Source: Phenylobacterium sp.
Lineage (GTDB): Bacteria > Pseudomonadota > Alphaproteobacteria > Caulobacterales > Caulobacteraceae
DNA length: 40,342 nt
Direction: 5' to 3'
Assembly (NCBI RefSeq): GCF_030681155.1
Contig: NZ_JAUXXE010000031.1
Span: forward strand, 1-40,342
The notes under the pieces were generated by a model. The model ran no database searches and had not been told where the DNA came from. It was given only the letters and a program-made list of their open reading frames with translations. Both the position numbers and the translations under genes were made by a program. This document shows positions 22,757-31,052 of this stretch, piece after piece. Position 1 is the first letter of the stretch. Every line of letters starts with the position of its first letter.

Positions 22757-25541
22757 GGAGGAACTCCGTCACCGCCTCGATCACCTCGACCAGACCCAGG
22801 CGATCGACCCGCACGCCTTCCGGCAGGCTGGAAAACAGCCGCGTCGGAGCGGCGGCGTCCAGCATCACGAACACGCCCTTGTCGTCGGCGCGGCGGATCA
22901 AGCGCCCGAACGCCTGGCTGATCCGGGCGCGGGCGACGCTGTCGTCATAGCCCTTGCCGCCGAACCGGGTGCGGCGGGCCTTGTGCAAGATGTCGGGTCG
23001 CGGCCACGGCACACGGTCGAAGGCCAGCAGCCGCAGCGAGCGTCCCGGCACGTCGACCCCGTCGCGCACCGCGTCGGTGCCGAGCAAGCAGGCGTCCTCC
23101 TCGGCGCGGAAGATATCGACCAAGGCGCCGACCTCCAGCGGATCGACATGCTGGGCGTAGAGCGCCAGGCCCTTGTCGGCGAGCGGGGCGGCGATGCGTT
23201 CATGCACGGCGCGTAGCCGGCGGATTGCGGTGAACAGGCCAAGACCGCCGCCGCCGGCCGCCAGGAACAACTCACGCATCGCCGCGGCCACCTGCCGAGG
23301 ATCGTCGCGCCCGACATCGGTGACCACATAGGCCCGCGCATTGTTCGCGTAGTCGAAGGGCGAGGCGAGTTTCAGCGTCTTGGGCCGGTCGGGCAGCCGC
23401 GCGGCGCCGGTGCGCATCTCGGCCAGGGCGAAGGGGTCGTCCAAGGTGGCGTCGGACAGCGTCGCGCTGGTGACCAGCACCCCATGGGCGGGGGCGATGA
23501 CGGCATTGGTCAACGGCTCGGTCGGATCGACCCAGTGACGGCGGCTGGCGGCGTCCACCACCCGGCCATAGAGGAAGGTCGCGTCGAACCAATCGACGAA
23601 ATCGGGGTCGTCCTCGGCGTCCTCGTCGATGGCGCGCAGCATCGAGCGCCAGGCCGGAAGCTGCATGCGGCAGCGACGGTCCAGGCCACGCAGCGCGCCC
23701 TCGATCCGCCCGCGATCGCTGGTGACGATCTGGGCGGCTTCCTCGTCCAGCAGGTCTTCCAGATGGCGGGCCAGGGCCAGCAGCGGCGCCTCGATCTTGG
23801 CCAGGGCGGCGGCGGCGTCCCGCGCGGTCGCGCGAACCCGGTCGAGCGCCGGCCGCGCCGCGCATTCCATGCCGACGTCCGAGGGCGCGGCGCGGGCGCG
23901 AAGCTGCTCGATGACCGCCACCAGAAAAAGCTCGATCGGGCCGATCGGGTTCACCTCGCCGTTGGGCGGGGCGATCCGTCCCGACCAGCCCTCGCCCGGC
24001 AGGGCGGCCGCGGCGTGCAGCGCGTCAGTCAGGGCGGTGCGCGCGTCCTCGCGATCGCCCAGCATGTCCATCAGCCGCGCCTCAAGCCCCCGGCCCCGGC
24101 GGCCACGGCCCTCCGGCCCGCGCATCCAGCGGCGCAGTTCGGCGGTCTCCTGCCCCGACAGCGCGGCGGAAAAGGCCGCATCGGCAGCGTCGAACAGGTG
24201 GTGGCCTTCGTCAAAGACGATGCGCTTAAGTTGGGTGGTTTCGCCGTCACCCTTGGAACCGCGCGCCGCACGGGCCCCGTCGAAGGCGGCCTGGGTCAGG
24301 ACCAGGGCGTGATTGGCGATCACGATGTCGGCCTTGCGTGAGCCCCGGATCGCCTTTTCCACGAAGCAGGTTCGGTAGTGCGAGCAGCCAGCGTGGATGC
24401 ACTCGCCGCGCCGATCGACCAGGTTCGCCGCGCTGGCCTGTCCCGCAGCCGGGACCGCGAACAGGGTGGGCAGCCAGGCTGGGAAGTCGCCGCCGGTCAT
24501 GTCGCCATCGCGGGTTGCGCGCACCCATCGCGCCGCCAGGCCCATGCCGATCAGGTCCGCCCCGCCAAGCTGGGCGGTGTTGGCCATGTCCTGGAAATTC
24601 AGCAGGCAGAGGTAGTTCTCGCGCCCCTTACGGACCACGGCCTTCCGCGCCCGGACCTTGGGGTCGGGATAAATCGAATGGCTCTCGCGCTCGATCTGGC
24701 GCTGCAGGGCGCGGGTGTAGGTCGAGATCCACACCGAGGGTCCGTTGGCCTCCGCCCACAGCGAGGCAGGGGCCAGATAGCCGAGCGTCTTGCCGACCCC
24801 GGTGCCCGCCTCGGCCAACATCATGCGGGGCTCGCCCTCACGCTCGCGCGGCTGGAAGGCGTAGGCGGCTTCCGAGGCGTACTCGGCCTGGGCCGGACGG
24901 CTCTCGTCCAGCCCGGAGCGTTGCAGCAGCTCGGCCAGCCGTTTGGCGGCGTCCTCGCCGGCGATGGGGGTGGAGGTGGCTTCGCCCGGGGGCGCCTGGT
25001 CCTCCCACTCCATGACCCTGGTCCACACGTCCAGGCCCGAGGTCCGGAACTGATTGCCGACCGGACCGGAGCGCAGGGCCGCCACGATGGGCGGGCCCCA
25101 GGCCCAGCCGACCCGCATCAGGGTCTCGGCAATGGCCAACGCTTCCTCACGGCTGGGTTCGGGGGTCGCGGCGATCTCGGCCAGCAGCACCCGCGCGGCC
25201 TCGCGCAAGGTCTGGGCCTGGGCCGGCGCGCCCTTGGGCTCGGGCAGTCCCAGCGCCAGGGCCAGCCCCGCCGCGGACGGCGCGCAGAACCGCGCTGGCC
25301 GCACAAAAGCGAACAGCTCCATGGCGTCGAACAGACCCGAGGCGCGAGCCGGCGCATAGAGTCCCAAGCGCTTTGCGGTCATCGAGGCGTGAGCGACCAG
25401 GACCGGACCGCGCTCAAACAACTCCCGCGCATCGGGTGCACGCACCGCCTGGGTTCCGCCGCCATCGGCGACAGCGGCGCGCGGTCCCGGCAGCACCACG
25501 AGCGCCGGGGCGAGATCAAGGGTGGTGGAAGGGGCGTTCAC
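22695..25541 (-). CDS. DinG/YoaA-type ATP-dependent DNA helicase
   Basis: 948 residues, superfamily 2, XPD-like. Walker A is 'EAGTGVGKT', followed by 'STYTRALQRQI'. The iron-sulfur cysteines are one in 'YLCLLNF' plus three in 'GECIHAGCSHYRTC'. 'DIVIANHALVL', Walker B/DEGH 'VFDEGHHLFD', 'LVTSATLSD' and the C-terminal 'GVDVPGRSLRLLAFDRVPW' and 'QAFGRLIRR' complete helicase motifs. About 230 residues precede Walker A, longer than usual, with no domain I recognise. The last ~19 residues and the TAA come from the palindrome at 22634-22756. GTG start at 25541. Family members unwind 5'-3' and act in R-loop or stalled-fork repair. No SOS box of full consensus was found upstream. Confidence 0.92.
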   Translation of the reverse strand: MNAPSTTLDLAPALVVLPGPRAAVADGGGTQAVRAPDARELFERGPVLVAHASMTAKRLGLYAPARASGLFDAMELFAFVRPARFCAPSAAGLALALGLPEPKGAPAQAQTLREAARVLLAEIAATPEPSREEALAIAETLMRVGWAWGPPIVAALRSGPVGNQFRTSGLDVWTRVMEWEDQAPPGEATSTPIAGEDAAKRLAELLQRSGLDESRPAQAEYASEAAYAFQPREREGEPRMMLAEAGTGVGKTLGYLAPASLWAEANGPSVWISTYTRALQRQIERESHSIYPDPKVRARKAVVRKGRENYLCLLNFQDMANTAQLGGADLIGMGLAARWVRATRDGDMTGGDFPAWLPTLFAVPAAGQASAANLVDRRGECIHAGCSHYRTCFVEKAIRGSRKADIVIANHALVLTQAAFDGARAARGSKGDGETTQLKRIVFDEGHHLFDAADAAFSAALSGQETAELRRWMRGPEGRGRRGRGLEARLMDMLGDREDARTALTDALHAAAALPGEGWSGRIAPPNGEVNPIGPIELFLVAVIEQLRARAAPSDVGMECAARPALDRVRATARDAAAALAKIEAPLLALARHLEDLLDEEAAQIVTSDRGRIEGALRGLDRRCRMQLPAWRSMLRAIDEDAEDDPDFVDWFDATFLYGRVVDAASRRHWVDPTEPLTNAVIAPAHGVLVTSATLSDATLDDPFALAEMRTGAARLPDRPKTLKLASPFDYANNARAYVVTDVGRDDPRQVAAAMRELFLAAGGGGLGLFTAIRRLRAVHERIAAPLADKGLALYAQHVDPLEVGALVDIFRAEEDACLLGTDAVRDGVDVPGRSLRLLAFDRVPWPRPDILHKARRTRFGGKGYDDSVARARISQAFGRLIRRADDKGVFVMLDAAAPTRLFSSLPEGVRVDRLGLVEVIEAVTEFLQTSSSSGQPQADPGDPSGVA

Positions 25542-25707
25542 CCCTTGGACTTAGCGACGTTCACGCCAGATGTCAGCGGCGACGTTCTCAATTTGATCTT
25601 CCGCGACGTCAGCCGATTTGGAGACAAATAGAAGTTGTCCTGCTCTCGCGCCTGAGTCCATGATCACAGCCAACCTGGCGACACAGTCCGGGACAGGGAA
25701 GAGACAA

Positions 25708-25983
25708 ATGACGCGCCAGAAAGTGCTGGTCCTATACTTGGCCAATTCGGCGCTCGACGCGCCGACTGTGGCCTGGGCGGTCTATGATGGCACAGGCGAG
25801 ACCCGCCCCATGGCCGGCGATACAGACACTCCACCCTACAAGACTGGCGTTGATGCTCTGAAGGATGGCTGGCGGCTCTTCCAGGCCTCGCAGATCTTGC
25901 CGCATCAACGCGGCGCGGAGTTCGACGTCAGCTACCTGAAGTACGAGTTCTTCTTCGAACGCCTTGTGGAGGTTGCGGCATGA
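25708..25983 (+). CDS. Conserved small protein of unknown function, coupled to phyH
   Basis: 91 residues starting at the ATG at 25708, with GGGAAGAGA upstream. I do not recognise a named family. Visible: an N-terminal hydrophobic beta strand 'VLVLYLANSAL', an aromatic-rich centre 'GWRLFQASQIL', and a C-terminal 'SYLKYEFFFERLVEV'. No signal peptide, membrane segment or metal motif is present. Its stop overlaps the start of the PhyH-like oxygenase (ATGA), so the two proteins are made together and probably act together. The soluble alpha/beta pattern suggests a partner or small enzyme subunit; this is inference only. Confidence 0.8.
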   Translation: MTRQKVLVLYLANSALDAPTVAWAVYDGTGETRPMAGDTDTPPYKTGVDALKDGWRLFQASQILPHQRGAEFDVSYLKYEFFFERLVEVAA

Positions 25984-26906
25984 CCGGATTGCCCCTGCTC
26001 ACCGCCAGTCAGATGGCCAGCTTCACGGCCCGCGGGTTCCTGCGATTCGATGGCGTCGTTCCGGACGATATCAATGCCCAGTTCCTGGCGGAGATGGGCG
26101 AGATCGCCTCGCCGCAGCCGGACTCCACGCTGCGCCAAGCCTATGGCCGGCTGCTGGCCGAGGCAGGCGTTCCCGAGGTTGCAGCCGGCACGCCGCTGGC
26201 GCGCGCCTACCCACAAGGCTCGGCCGTCAACCGCATGCTGGAACTGCCGCTGGTGGCCGGCGCTATTCGCAGCCTGGTCGGCGAGGACCCCACCTTCGAC
26301 CACCATTTCCTGCACGTGACATTCCCGCCCGCCTATCACTCCGGCGGCGAGAGCGTATCCCAGCACACCCACCAGGACTCGACCATCGACCCGCGCACGG
26401 CCTTCGACGTGCAGATCATGTACTATCCGCACGCGGTGACGCGGGAGATGGGCGGCACGCGGTTCATCCCAGGCACCCATCTGCGCAAGGTTAGCGAGGT
26501 GGCGCTCGGCCGCTATCAGAACATCCGCGGCCAACAGCACATGGTCTGCGAGGCCGGCACCCTGCTCTTCCTGCATTCCGGCGTCTGGCACGGCGGCGGC
26601 GTGAACCTGGCCGAGCGCACCCGCACCATGTTCAAGATCCGTATGAACCCGAGCCGATCCCAAGCGCGGAAGTTCGACCTTTCCACCCTGCAACCCCAGT
26701 CGGCCCAGCGGCCGATCTTCTACGTGAAAGCTCAGCCGCCGGAGAGCATCGAGGAAATCCTGATGACGCCCGAGCCCTGGTTCGAACAGGACACCGGGCG
26801 GCTCGAAATGCTCAACCGCATCAAGCTGTGGCGCTACCTGACCGGCGACCCGACATACGACGCCGACTACTGGCTCACCCGGCTGGAGAACCAGGCGAGC
26901 GCCTGA
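25980..26906 (+). CDS. Phytanoyl-CoA dioxygenase (PhyH) family oxygenase
   Basis: 308 residues with the double-stranded beta-helix of Fe(II)/2-oxoglutarate oxygenases. The facial triad is readable: HxD in 'QHTHQDST' and the distal His in 'HSGVWHGGG', with the 2-oxoglutarate Arg in 'AERTRTMFKIR'. 'GGTRFIPGTHLRK' is the typical PhyH strand-turn. It should hydroxylate an unactivated carbon of a small molecule; the substrate cannot be told. Start overlaps the small gene at 25708 by four bases. A new promoter with an SOS box follows its stop, so it is not the same transcription unit as the repair genes downstream. Confidence 0.9.
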   Translation: MTGLPLLTASQMASFTARGFLRFDGVVPDDINAQFLAEMGEIASPQPDSTLRQAYGRLLAEAGVPEVAAGTPLARAYPQGSAVNRMLELPLVAGAIRSLVGEDPTFDHHFLHVTFPPAYHSGGESVSQHTHQDSTIDPRTAFDVQIMYYPHAVTREMGGTRFIPGTHLRKVSEVALGRYQNIRGQQHMVCEAGTLLFLHSGVWHGGGVNLAERTRTMFKIRMNPSRSQARKFDLSTLQPQSAQRPIFYVKAQPPESIEEILMTPEPWFEQDTGRLEMLNRIKLWRYLTGDPTYDADYWLTRLENQASA

Positions 26907-26932
26907 ATCCGATACGTCCTCGCCTGGCAAGC

Positions 26933-26961
26933 TTGACAAGAACGTACCGGGAACACAATTT
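26933..26961 (+). promoter_or_regulatory. Promoter with an SOS (LexA) box in the spacer
   Basis: TTGACA (26933-26938) and CAATTT (26956-26961) are 17 bp apart. Between them lies a perfect GAAC-N7-GAAC repeat (26940-26954, spacer gtaccgg). This is the LexA operator form known for alphaproteobacteria including Caulobacter (GTTC-N7-GTTC read on the other strand). Placement between -35 and -10 is where a repressor should sit. The promoter is 27 bp upstream of the ATG at 26988. Confidence 0.72.
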
Positions 26962-26987
26962 GGCCGCACCTTTAGAGGGTGGGGCAC

Positions 26988-27647
26988 ATGGGATACGCGC
27001 ACGACTGGGTTTCCGTAACCGGACTCGACAAGGACGAGGTGCTCTCCCGCCTTGGCCTCGTTGATCGCGGTGAGCCCCTCGACTATCCGAGGCGAGGCGA
27101 CTTTGCATGGGCGATCACGGCTCAGGGCCGCGTGCTCATCGTCACCGACTACGATGAGCTGCCGCTGGATCGTATTGCGGAACTGTCTAGAGGCGCTTCG
27201 CTGGTCGCGGCCAGGGCCGAAGGCAACGACTGCACGAGCAGCGTCTGGGGCTATGAAGACGGCCGACAGATCTGGTCGGTAGCGACCGAAGCGCCGGGCG
27301 AAACCGACCGGCTTTACGACGAGGAGGTTGAAGGTAGCCTCATCGTGGCGGGGGATCCTCCGAGCGAATTCGCGGCGATCCGTGACCGCCATCTCGCCGA
27401 GCGGAACCTAGAAGACGACGACGCCGAAGACTTCCTGTTCATGGCTCCCTTGGAACTGGCGGAAACCCTTGGCGGCTGGGAGCCGGAGGGCAAGATCGGC
27501 CAGGACCTGCAGTTCTTCCGCGTGATCAGCGCTGGTCGCAGCGACCAATCAAAGGGGCTGGGCGACAAACCGAAAGTGAACAAACTCTGGGTCGGCTTGG
27601 CGATCCTACTGTTCGTGATCGCGGCATATCGGATGTGGCTCGCATAG
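26988..27647 (+). CDS. Unknown protein with C-terminal membrane anchor, predicted SOS-regulated
   Basis: 219 residues from the ATG at 26988, with AGAGGGTGGGG as ribosome binding site. I do not recognise the family. About 195 soluble, acidic residues ('DEVLSRLGLVDRGEPLD', 'RVLIVTDYDELPLDRIAELS', 'EDDDAEDFLFMAPLELAETL') are followed by a basic linker and one hydrophobic segment 'LWVGLAILLFVIAAYRMWLA' at the very C-terminus. That predicts a tail-anchored inner-membrane protein with a cytoplasmic domain. The promoter carries a perfect SOS box. Downstream, 74 bp away, are a repair helicase and phosphoesterase. A checkpoint or repair-linked role, comparable in logic to SidA/DidA division inhibitors of Caulobacter, is a hypothesis only. 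Confidence 0.8.
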   Translation: MGYAHDWVSVTGLDKDEVLSRLGLVDRGEPLDYPRRGDFAWAITAQGRVLIVTDYDELPLDRIAELSRGASLVAARAEGNDCTSSVWGYEDGRQIWSVATEAPGETDRLYDEEVEGSLIVAGDPPSEFAAIRDRHLAERNLEDDDAEDFLFMAPLELAETLGGWEPEGKIGQDLQFFRVISAGRSDQSKGLGDKPKVNKLWVGLAILLFVIAAYRMWLA

Positions 27648-27721
27648 CGCGGCAACGCGGACATCAAGGCTGCGTCGAGAAGCACCTTGCCTGAAACGGA
27701 ACGGGAACATCATATGCGGTG

Positions 27722-30322
27722 ATGGCTGACGCCGCGGCCACGCCGCCTGACCTGTTGCCCGAGAAATTCGCCACCTGGTTCGAGAGCCGGGGCTGGAGCG
27801 CGCGCGCGCACCAGTTGGAGATGATCGCCAAGGCTAGAGAGGGCCGCGACGCTCTGCTGATCGCGCCGACCGGCGGCGGCAAGACCTTGGCCGGCTTCCT
27901 GCCGAGCCTGATCGACTTGGCCCAGCGGCCGCCGTCCAACACGCCGCAGGGCATCCACACCCTCTACATCTCGCCGTTGAAGGCGCTGGCGGTGGACGTC
28001 GAGCGCAACCTGATGGCGCCGATCCTTCAGATGGGCCTGCCGATCGTCGCCGAGAGCCGGACGGGCGACACCGGTCAGGCGCGGCGGGCCCGCCAGCGGG
28101 TCAAGCCGCCGGACATCCTGCTGACCACGCCTGAGCAACTGGCGCTGTTCTGCGCCTGGGAGGGCGCGCGGCTCTACTTCGAGAATCTCTCCTGCGTCAT
28201 CCTCGACGAAATCCACACCCTGCATTCGACAAAGCGCGGCGACCTGCTGGCGCTCGATCTCGCGCGCCTGCAGCAGTTCGCGCCGAACCTGCGACGGGTA
28301 GGGCTGTCGGCGACAGTGGACGATCCCGACGTGATCCGGCGCTGGCTGGCCTATGGAAAAATTCCCGATCCAGATCCTCCCCCTGTGGGGGAGGGGGACC
28401 TCGAAGTGGTGGAGGGGGCCGCAGCCGTACCGGGGGCGAAGTCCCCCTCAGTCGGCTTCGCCGCCAGCTCACCCAGCGAGGAAGCATCTAGGGCCGTCTA
28501 CGAAACCGTCGATCTCGTGCGCGGTCCGGCCGGAGCCCAGCCGATCGTCGATATGCTGCTGTCAGAAGGCCGGGTGCCGTGGGCCGGCCACACCGCCAAA
28601 CACGCCATGCAGGAGGTGTACGACACCATCAAGGGAGCCCGGACCGCCCTGGTATTCGTCAACACCCGTTTCCAGGCTGAGTTCGCCTTCCAAGAACTGT
28701 GGCGTCTCAACGACGACAACCTGCCCATCGCCCTGCACCACGGCAGCCTGGCCGCCGAGCAGCGTCGCAAGGTGGAGGCGGCGATGGCGCGCGGCGAACT
28801 CAGGGCCGTGGTCTGCACCTCCACGCTCGACCTGGGCATCGACTGGGGCGACGTCGACTTGGTCATCCAATTGGCCTCGCCCAAGGGCGCATCGCGGATG
28901 GTCCAGCGGATCGGCCGCGCCAACCACCGACTGGACGAGCCCAGCCGCGCCCTGTTCGTGCCCGCCAACCGCTTCGAGATGCTGGAATGCCAGGCGGCCC
29001 GGGAGGCCATAGCCGAGAACCGTTTCGACGGCGAACCCACCCGAATCGGCGCGCTCGACGTCCTGGCCCAGCACGTGATGGGCTGCGCTTGCTCCGAGCC
29101 GTTCGATCTCCTGGCGCTCTATGACGAGGTGCGTTCGGCCGGCCCCTATCGCGACCTGATCTGGGAGGACTTCGAGCAGGTCGTCGATTTTGTCTCGACC
29201 GGCGGCTACGCGCTCAAGACCTATGACCGCTTCCGCCGGATCGTGGTGGGCCAGGACGGTTTGTGGCGCGTGCGCAACGCCGAGACCGCCCAGTGCCACC
29301 GCCTGAACGTCGGCGCCATCGTCTCGCCCGCCGTGCTCACGGTGCGCATCGCAATGGGCAAGGCGCGGCGCGGCGGCCGCAAGATCGGAGAGGTCGAGGA
29401 GGGCATGCTCGAGATGCTCGACCCCGGAGACACCTTCGTGTTCGCAGGCCAGGTCTGGGCGCTGGTCGGCGTCACCGGCACGGAGGTGCTGGTCAGCCCC
29501 GCAACCAATCGCGATCCGAAAATGCCGTCCTGGGGCGGGTCGAAGTTCGCGCTCTCGACCTTCCTGGCGGGGCGGGTCCGCGAGCTGATGTACGACCAGG
29601 AGCACTGGAAGGTGCTGCCGGCCGATGTCCGAGAGTGGCTGGAAGTCCAGCGCGACCACTCGCTGATCCCGCCGGCCGACGACCTGCTGCTGGAGACCTT
29701 TCCGCGCGGCAAGCGTCACTTCATGGTGGTCTATCCGTTCGAAGGGCGGCTCGCCCACACCACCTTGGCCATGCTGCTCACGAGGCGGCTGGAGCGGATG
29801 GGCGCCGCGCCGCTGGGCTTTGTCTGCAACGACTATGCGATGGCGATCTGGGCCCTGAAACCCATGGACGGGCTCGATTTCGACGAACTCTTCGCCCAGG
29901 ACATGCTGGGCGATGACCTGGAATCCTGGCTGGCGGAGAGCTTCATGATGAAGCGCGCCTTCAAGGGCTGCGCGATCATCTCCGGCCTCATCGAGCGACG
30001 CTTCCCGGGGCACGAGAAGACCGGGCGGCAAGTGACCTTCTCAACGGACCTGATCTACGACGTGCTGCGCCGACACCAACCCGACCACCTGCTGCTGCGC
30101 TGCGCACGCGAAGACGCTGCGACCGGCCTGATCGACGTCGCCCGCCTGGGCCTGCTGCTGGAGCGTATCCAGGGGCGCATCCGTCATTCGCCGCTGGAGC
30201 ACCTTTCGCCGTTCTCGGTGCCGATACTGCTGGAGATCGGCAAGGAGCGCTCGCCCGGCCAGGCCGGTGAAATGATCCTGGCCGAGGCCGAGGAAGATCT
30301 GATCGCCGAGGCCCTGTCTTGA
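27722..30322 (+). CDS. Lhr-type (ligase-associated) DEXH-box DNA helicase
   Basis: 866 residues in the Lhr-core layout. Walker A 'APTGGGKT' (48-55), motif Ia 'YISPLKALAVDVERNL', DEIH box (Asp162-His165) 'ILDEIHTLHS', motif III 'LSATVDDP', RecA2 motifs 'LVFVNTR' and 'STLDLGIDWGDVD', and motif VI 'QRIGRANHR' are all present. A winged-helix and a long C-terminal domain follow. Lhr-core enzymes translocate 3'-5' on single-stranded DNA in repair. The next gene is PdeM-type, as in Lhr/MPE/Exo/Lig clusters, but ligase and exonuclease are absent here. Residues ~217-257, between RecA1 and RecA2, are encoded by an in-frame palindromic repeat. A GTG three bases upstream is an alternative start. Confidence 0.92.
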   Translation: MADAAATPPDLLPEKFATWFESRGWSARAHQLEMIAKAREGRDALLIAPTGGGKTLAGFLPSLIDLAQRPPSNTPQGIHTLYISPLKALAVDVERNLMAPILQMGLPIVAESRTGDTGQARRARQRVKPPDILLTTPEQLALFCAWEGARLYFENLSCVILDEIHTLHSTKRGDLLALDLARLQQFAPNLRRVGLSATVDDPDVIRRWLAYGKIPDPDPPPVGEGDLEVVEGAAAVPGAKSPSVGFAASSPSEEASRAVYETVDLVRGPAGAQPIVDMLLSEGRVPWAGHTAKHAMQEVYDTIKGARTALVFVNTRFQAEFAFQELWRLNDDNLPIALHHGSLAAEQRRKVEAAMARGELRAVVCTSTLDLGIDWGDVDLVIQLASPKGASRMVQRIGRANHRLDEPSRALFVPANRFEMLECQAAREAIAENRFDGEPTRIGALDVLAQHVMGCACSEPFDLLALYDEVRSAGPYRDLIWEDFEQVVDFVSTGGYALKTYDRFRRIVVGQDGLWRVRNAETAQCHRLNVGAIVSPAVLTVRIAMGKARRGGRKIGEVEEGMLEMLDPGDTFVFAGQVWALVGVTGTEVLVSPATNRDPKMPSWGGSKFALSTFLAGRVRELMYDQEHWKVLPADVREWLEVQRDHSLIPPADDLLLETFPRGKRHFMVVYPFEGRLAHTTLAMLLTRRLERMGAAPLGFVCNDYAMAIWALKPMDGLDFDELFAQDMLGDDLESWLAESFMMKRAFKGCAIISGLIERRFPGHEKTGRQVTFSTDLIYDVLRRHQPDHLLLRCAREDAATGLIDVARLGLLLERIQGRIRHSPLEHLSPFSVPILLEIGKERSPGQAGEMILAEAEEDLIAEALS
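28371..28492 (+). repeat. Palindromic repeat element inside the Lhr helicase gene
   Basis: About 122 bp match, on the opposite strand, the intergenic element at 19986-20095. The clearest match is a 24-bp identical core (28447-28470 versus 20067-20090). Also shared are the 10-mer agcatctagg (28483-28492) and the cagatcctccccc segment (28371-28383). The reading frame stays open through it and yields a low-complexity stretch rich in Pro, Gly, Glu and Ser. The surrounding helicase aligns with the family without it, so it is an insertion. Confidence 0.8.
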
Positions 30323-31050
30323 GCGCCCTGGCCTCGCCCTCCCCCGCCTACGCCTTCGCGGCCAGCCCCTGCGGAGGCTTGCGCACCCGCCTGAACGGCG
30401 CGGCGGTGACCCTGCGCGCCAGCGGCGCGCTATGGCTTGAGGAACAGCGAACCCTCGTTGTCGCTGACCTGCATTTGGAGAAGGGCTCGGCCTACGCCAT
30501 GCGCGGCCAGATGCTGCCGCCCTATGACACGCGCGAGACGCTGCGGCGGCTGCAGGCCGAGGTGATGGCGACCTTGCCGGACGCCGTGGTCCTGCTTGGC
30601 GACACCTTCCATGATCGCAAGTCGGAGGATCGACTGGCCCGCGACGACGCCCAGACTTTGCGATCCCTGGCCGGCGCGACGCGGCTGATCTGGGTGATTG
30701 GCAACCATGACGCCGATGGGCCGCGCGCCCTGCCGGGAGATGTCGCCGACGAGCTTTCGGTCGCCGGCCTGACCTTGCGCCATGAGCCTGTCGAGGGGCC
30801 GCAGGTCGGCGAGGTCGCCGGCCACCTGCACCCTTGCGCCCGCGTTGTCGCCTCGCGCGGCAGCGTACGGCGGCGGTGCTTCGTGACCGATGGTTCGCGG
30901 ATGGTCGTGCCGGCCTTCGGCGCCTACGCCGGAGGCCTGAACATCAGGGACGCGGCCTTCGCAGGCCTGTTCTCCCAGCCGCCGCTATGCGGAGCGCTGG
31001 GCGCCGACCGGGTCCACGCCGTCGGCTGGCGATCGGTGGCGGGCGACTAA
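30319..31050 (+). CDS. pdeM: PdeM-type metallophosphoesterase (ligase-associated DNA damage response endonuclease)
   Basis: 243 residues of the calcineurin-like phosphoesterase superfamily. Metal ligands are Asp50 and His52 in 'VVADLHLEKG', Asp in 'LLGDTFHD', Asn/His in 'VIGNHD' and His residues in 'AGHLHP'. 'HLEKGSAYAMRGQMLPPYDT' is typical of PdeM/MPE proteins. Family knowledge: MPE partners Lhr-core, an ATP-dependent ligase and an MBL-fold exonuclease in bacterial repair clusters. Start is a TTG overlapping the helicase stop (TTGA), so the pair is coupled. It ends two bases before the convergent DUF3429 gene. Confidence 0.9.
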   Translation: MSALASPSPAYAFAASPCGGLRTRLNGAAVTLRASGALWLEEQRTLVVADLHLEKGSAYAMRGQMLPPYDTRETLRRLQAEVMATLPDAVVLLGDTFHDRKSEDRLARDDAQTLRSLAGATRLIWVIGNHDADGPRALPGDVADELSVAGLTLRHEPVEGPQVGEVAGHLHPCARVVASRGSVRRRCFVTDGSRMVVPAFGAYAGGLNIRDAAFAGLFSQPPLCGALGADRVHAVGWRSVAGD

Positions 31051-31052
31051 CC

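Noticed and set aside
25585..25599. SOS box candidate upstream of the DinG-like gene (GTTC-N7-GATC)
   Set aside because: One half-site mismatched and no promoter around it that I can defend; kept only as a weak possibility.
27704..27714. Paired GAAC motifs just upstream of lhr
   Set aside because: Spacing is two bases rather than seven, so not a LexA operator.
28562..30031. Minus-strand open frame opposite the Lhr helicase
   Set aside because: Antisense shadow of helicase RecA2 and C-terminal region; no start signal.
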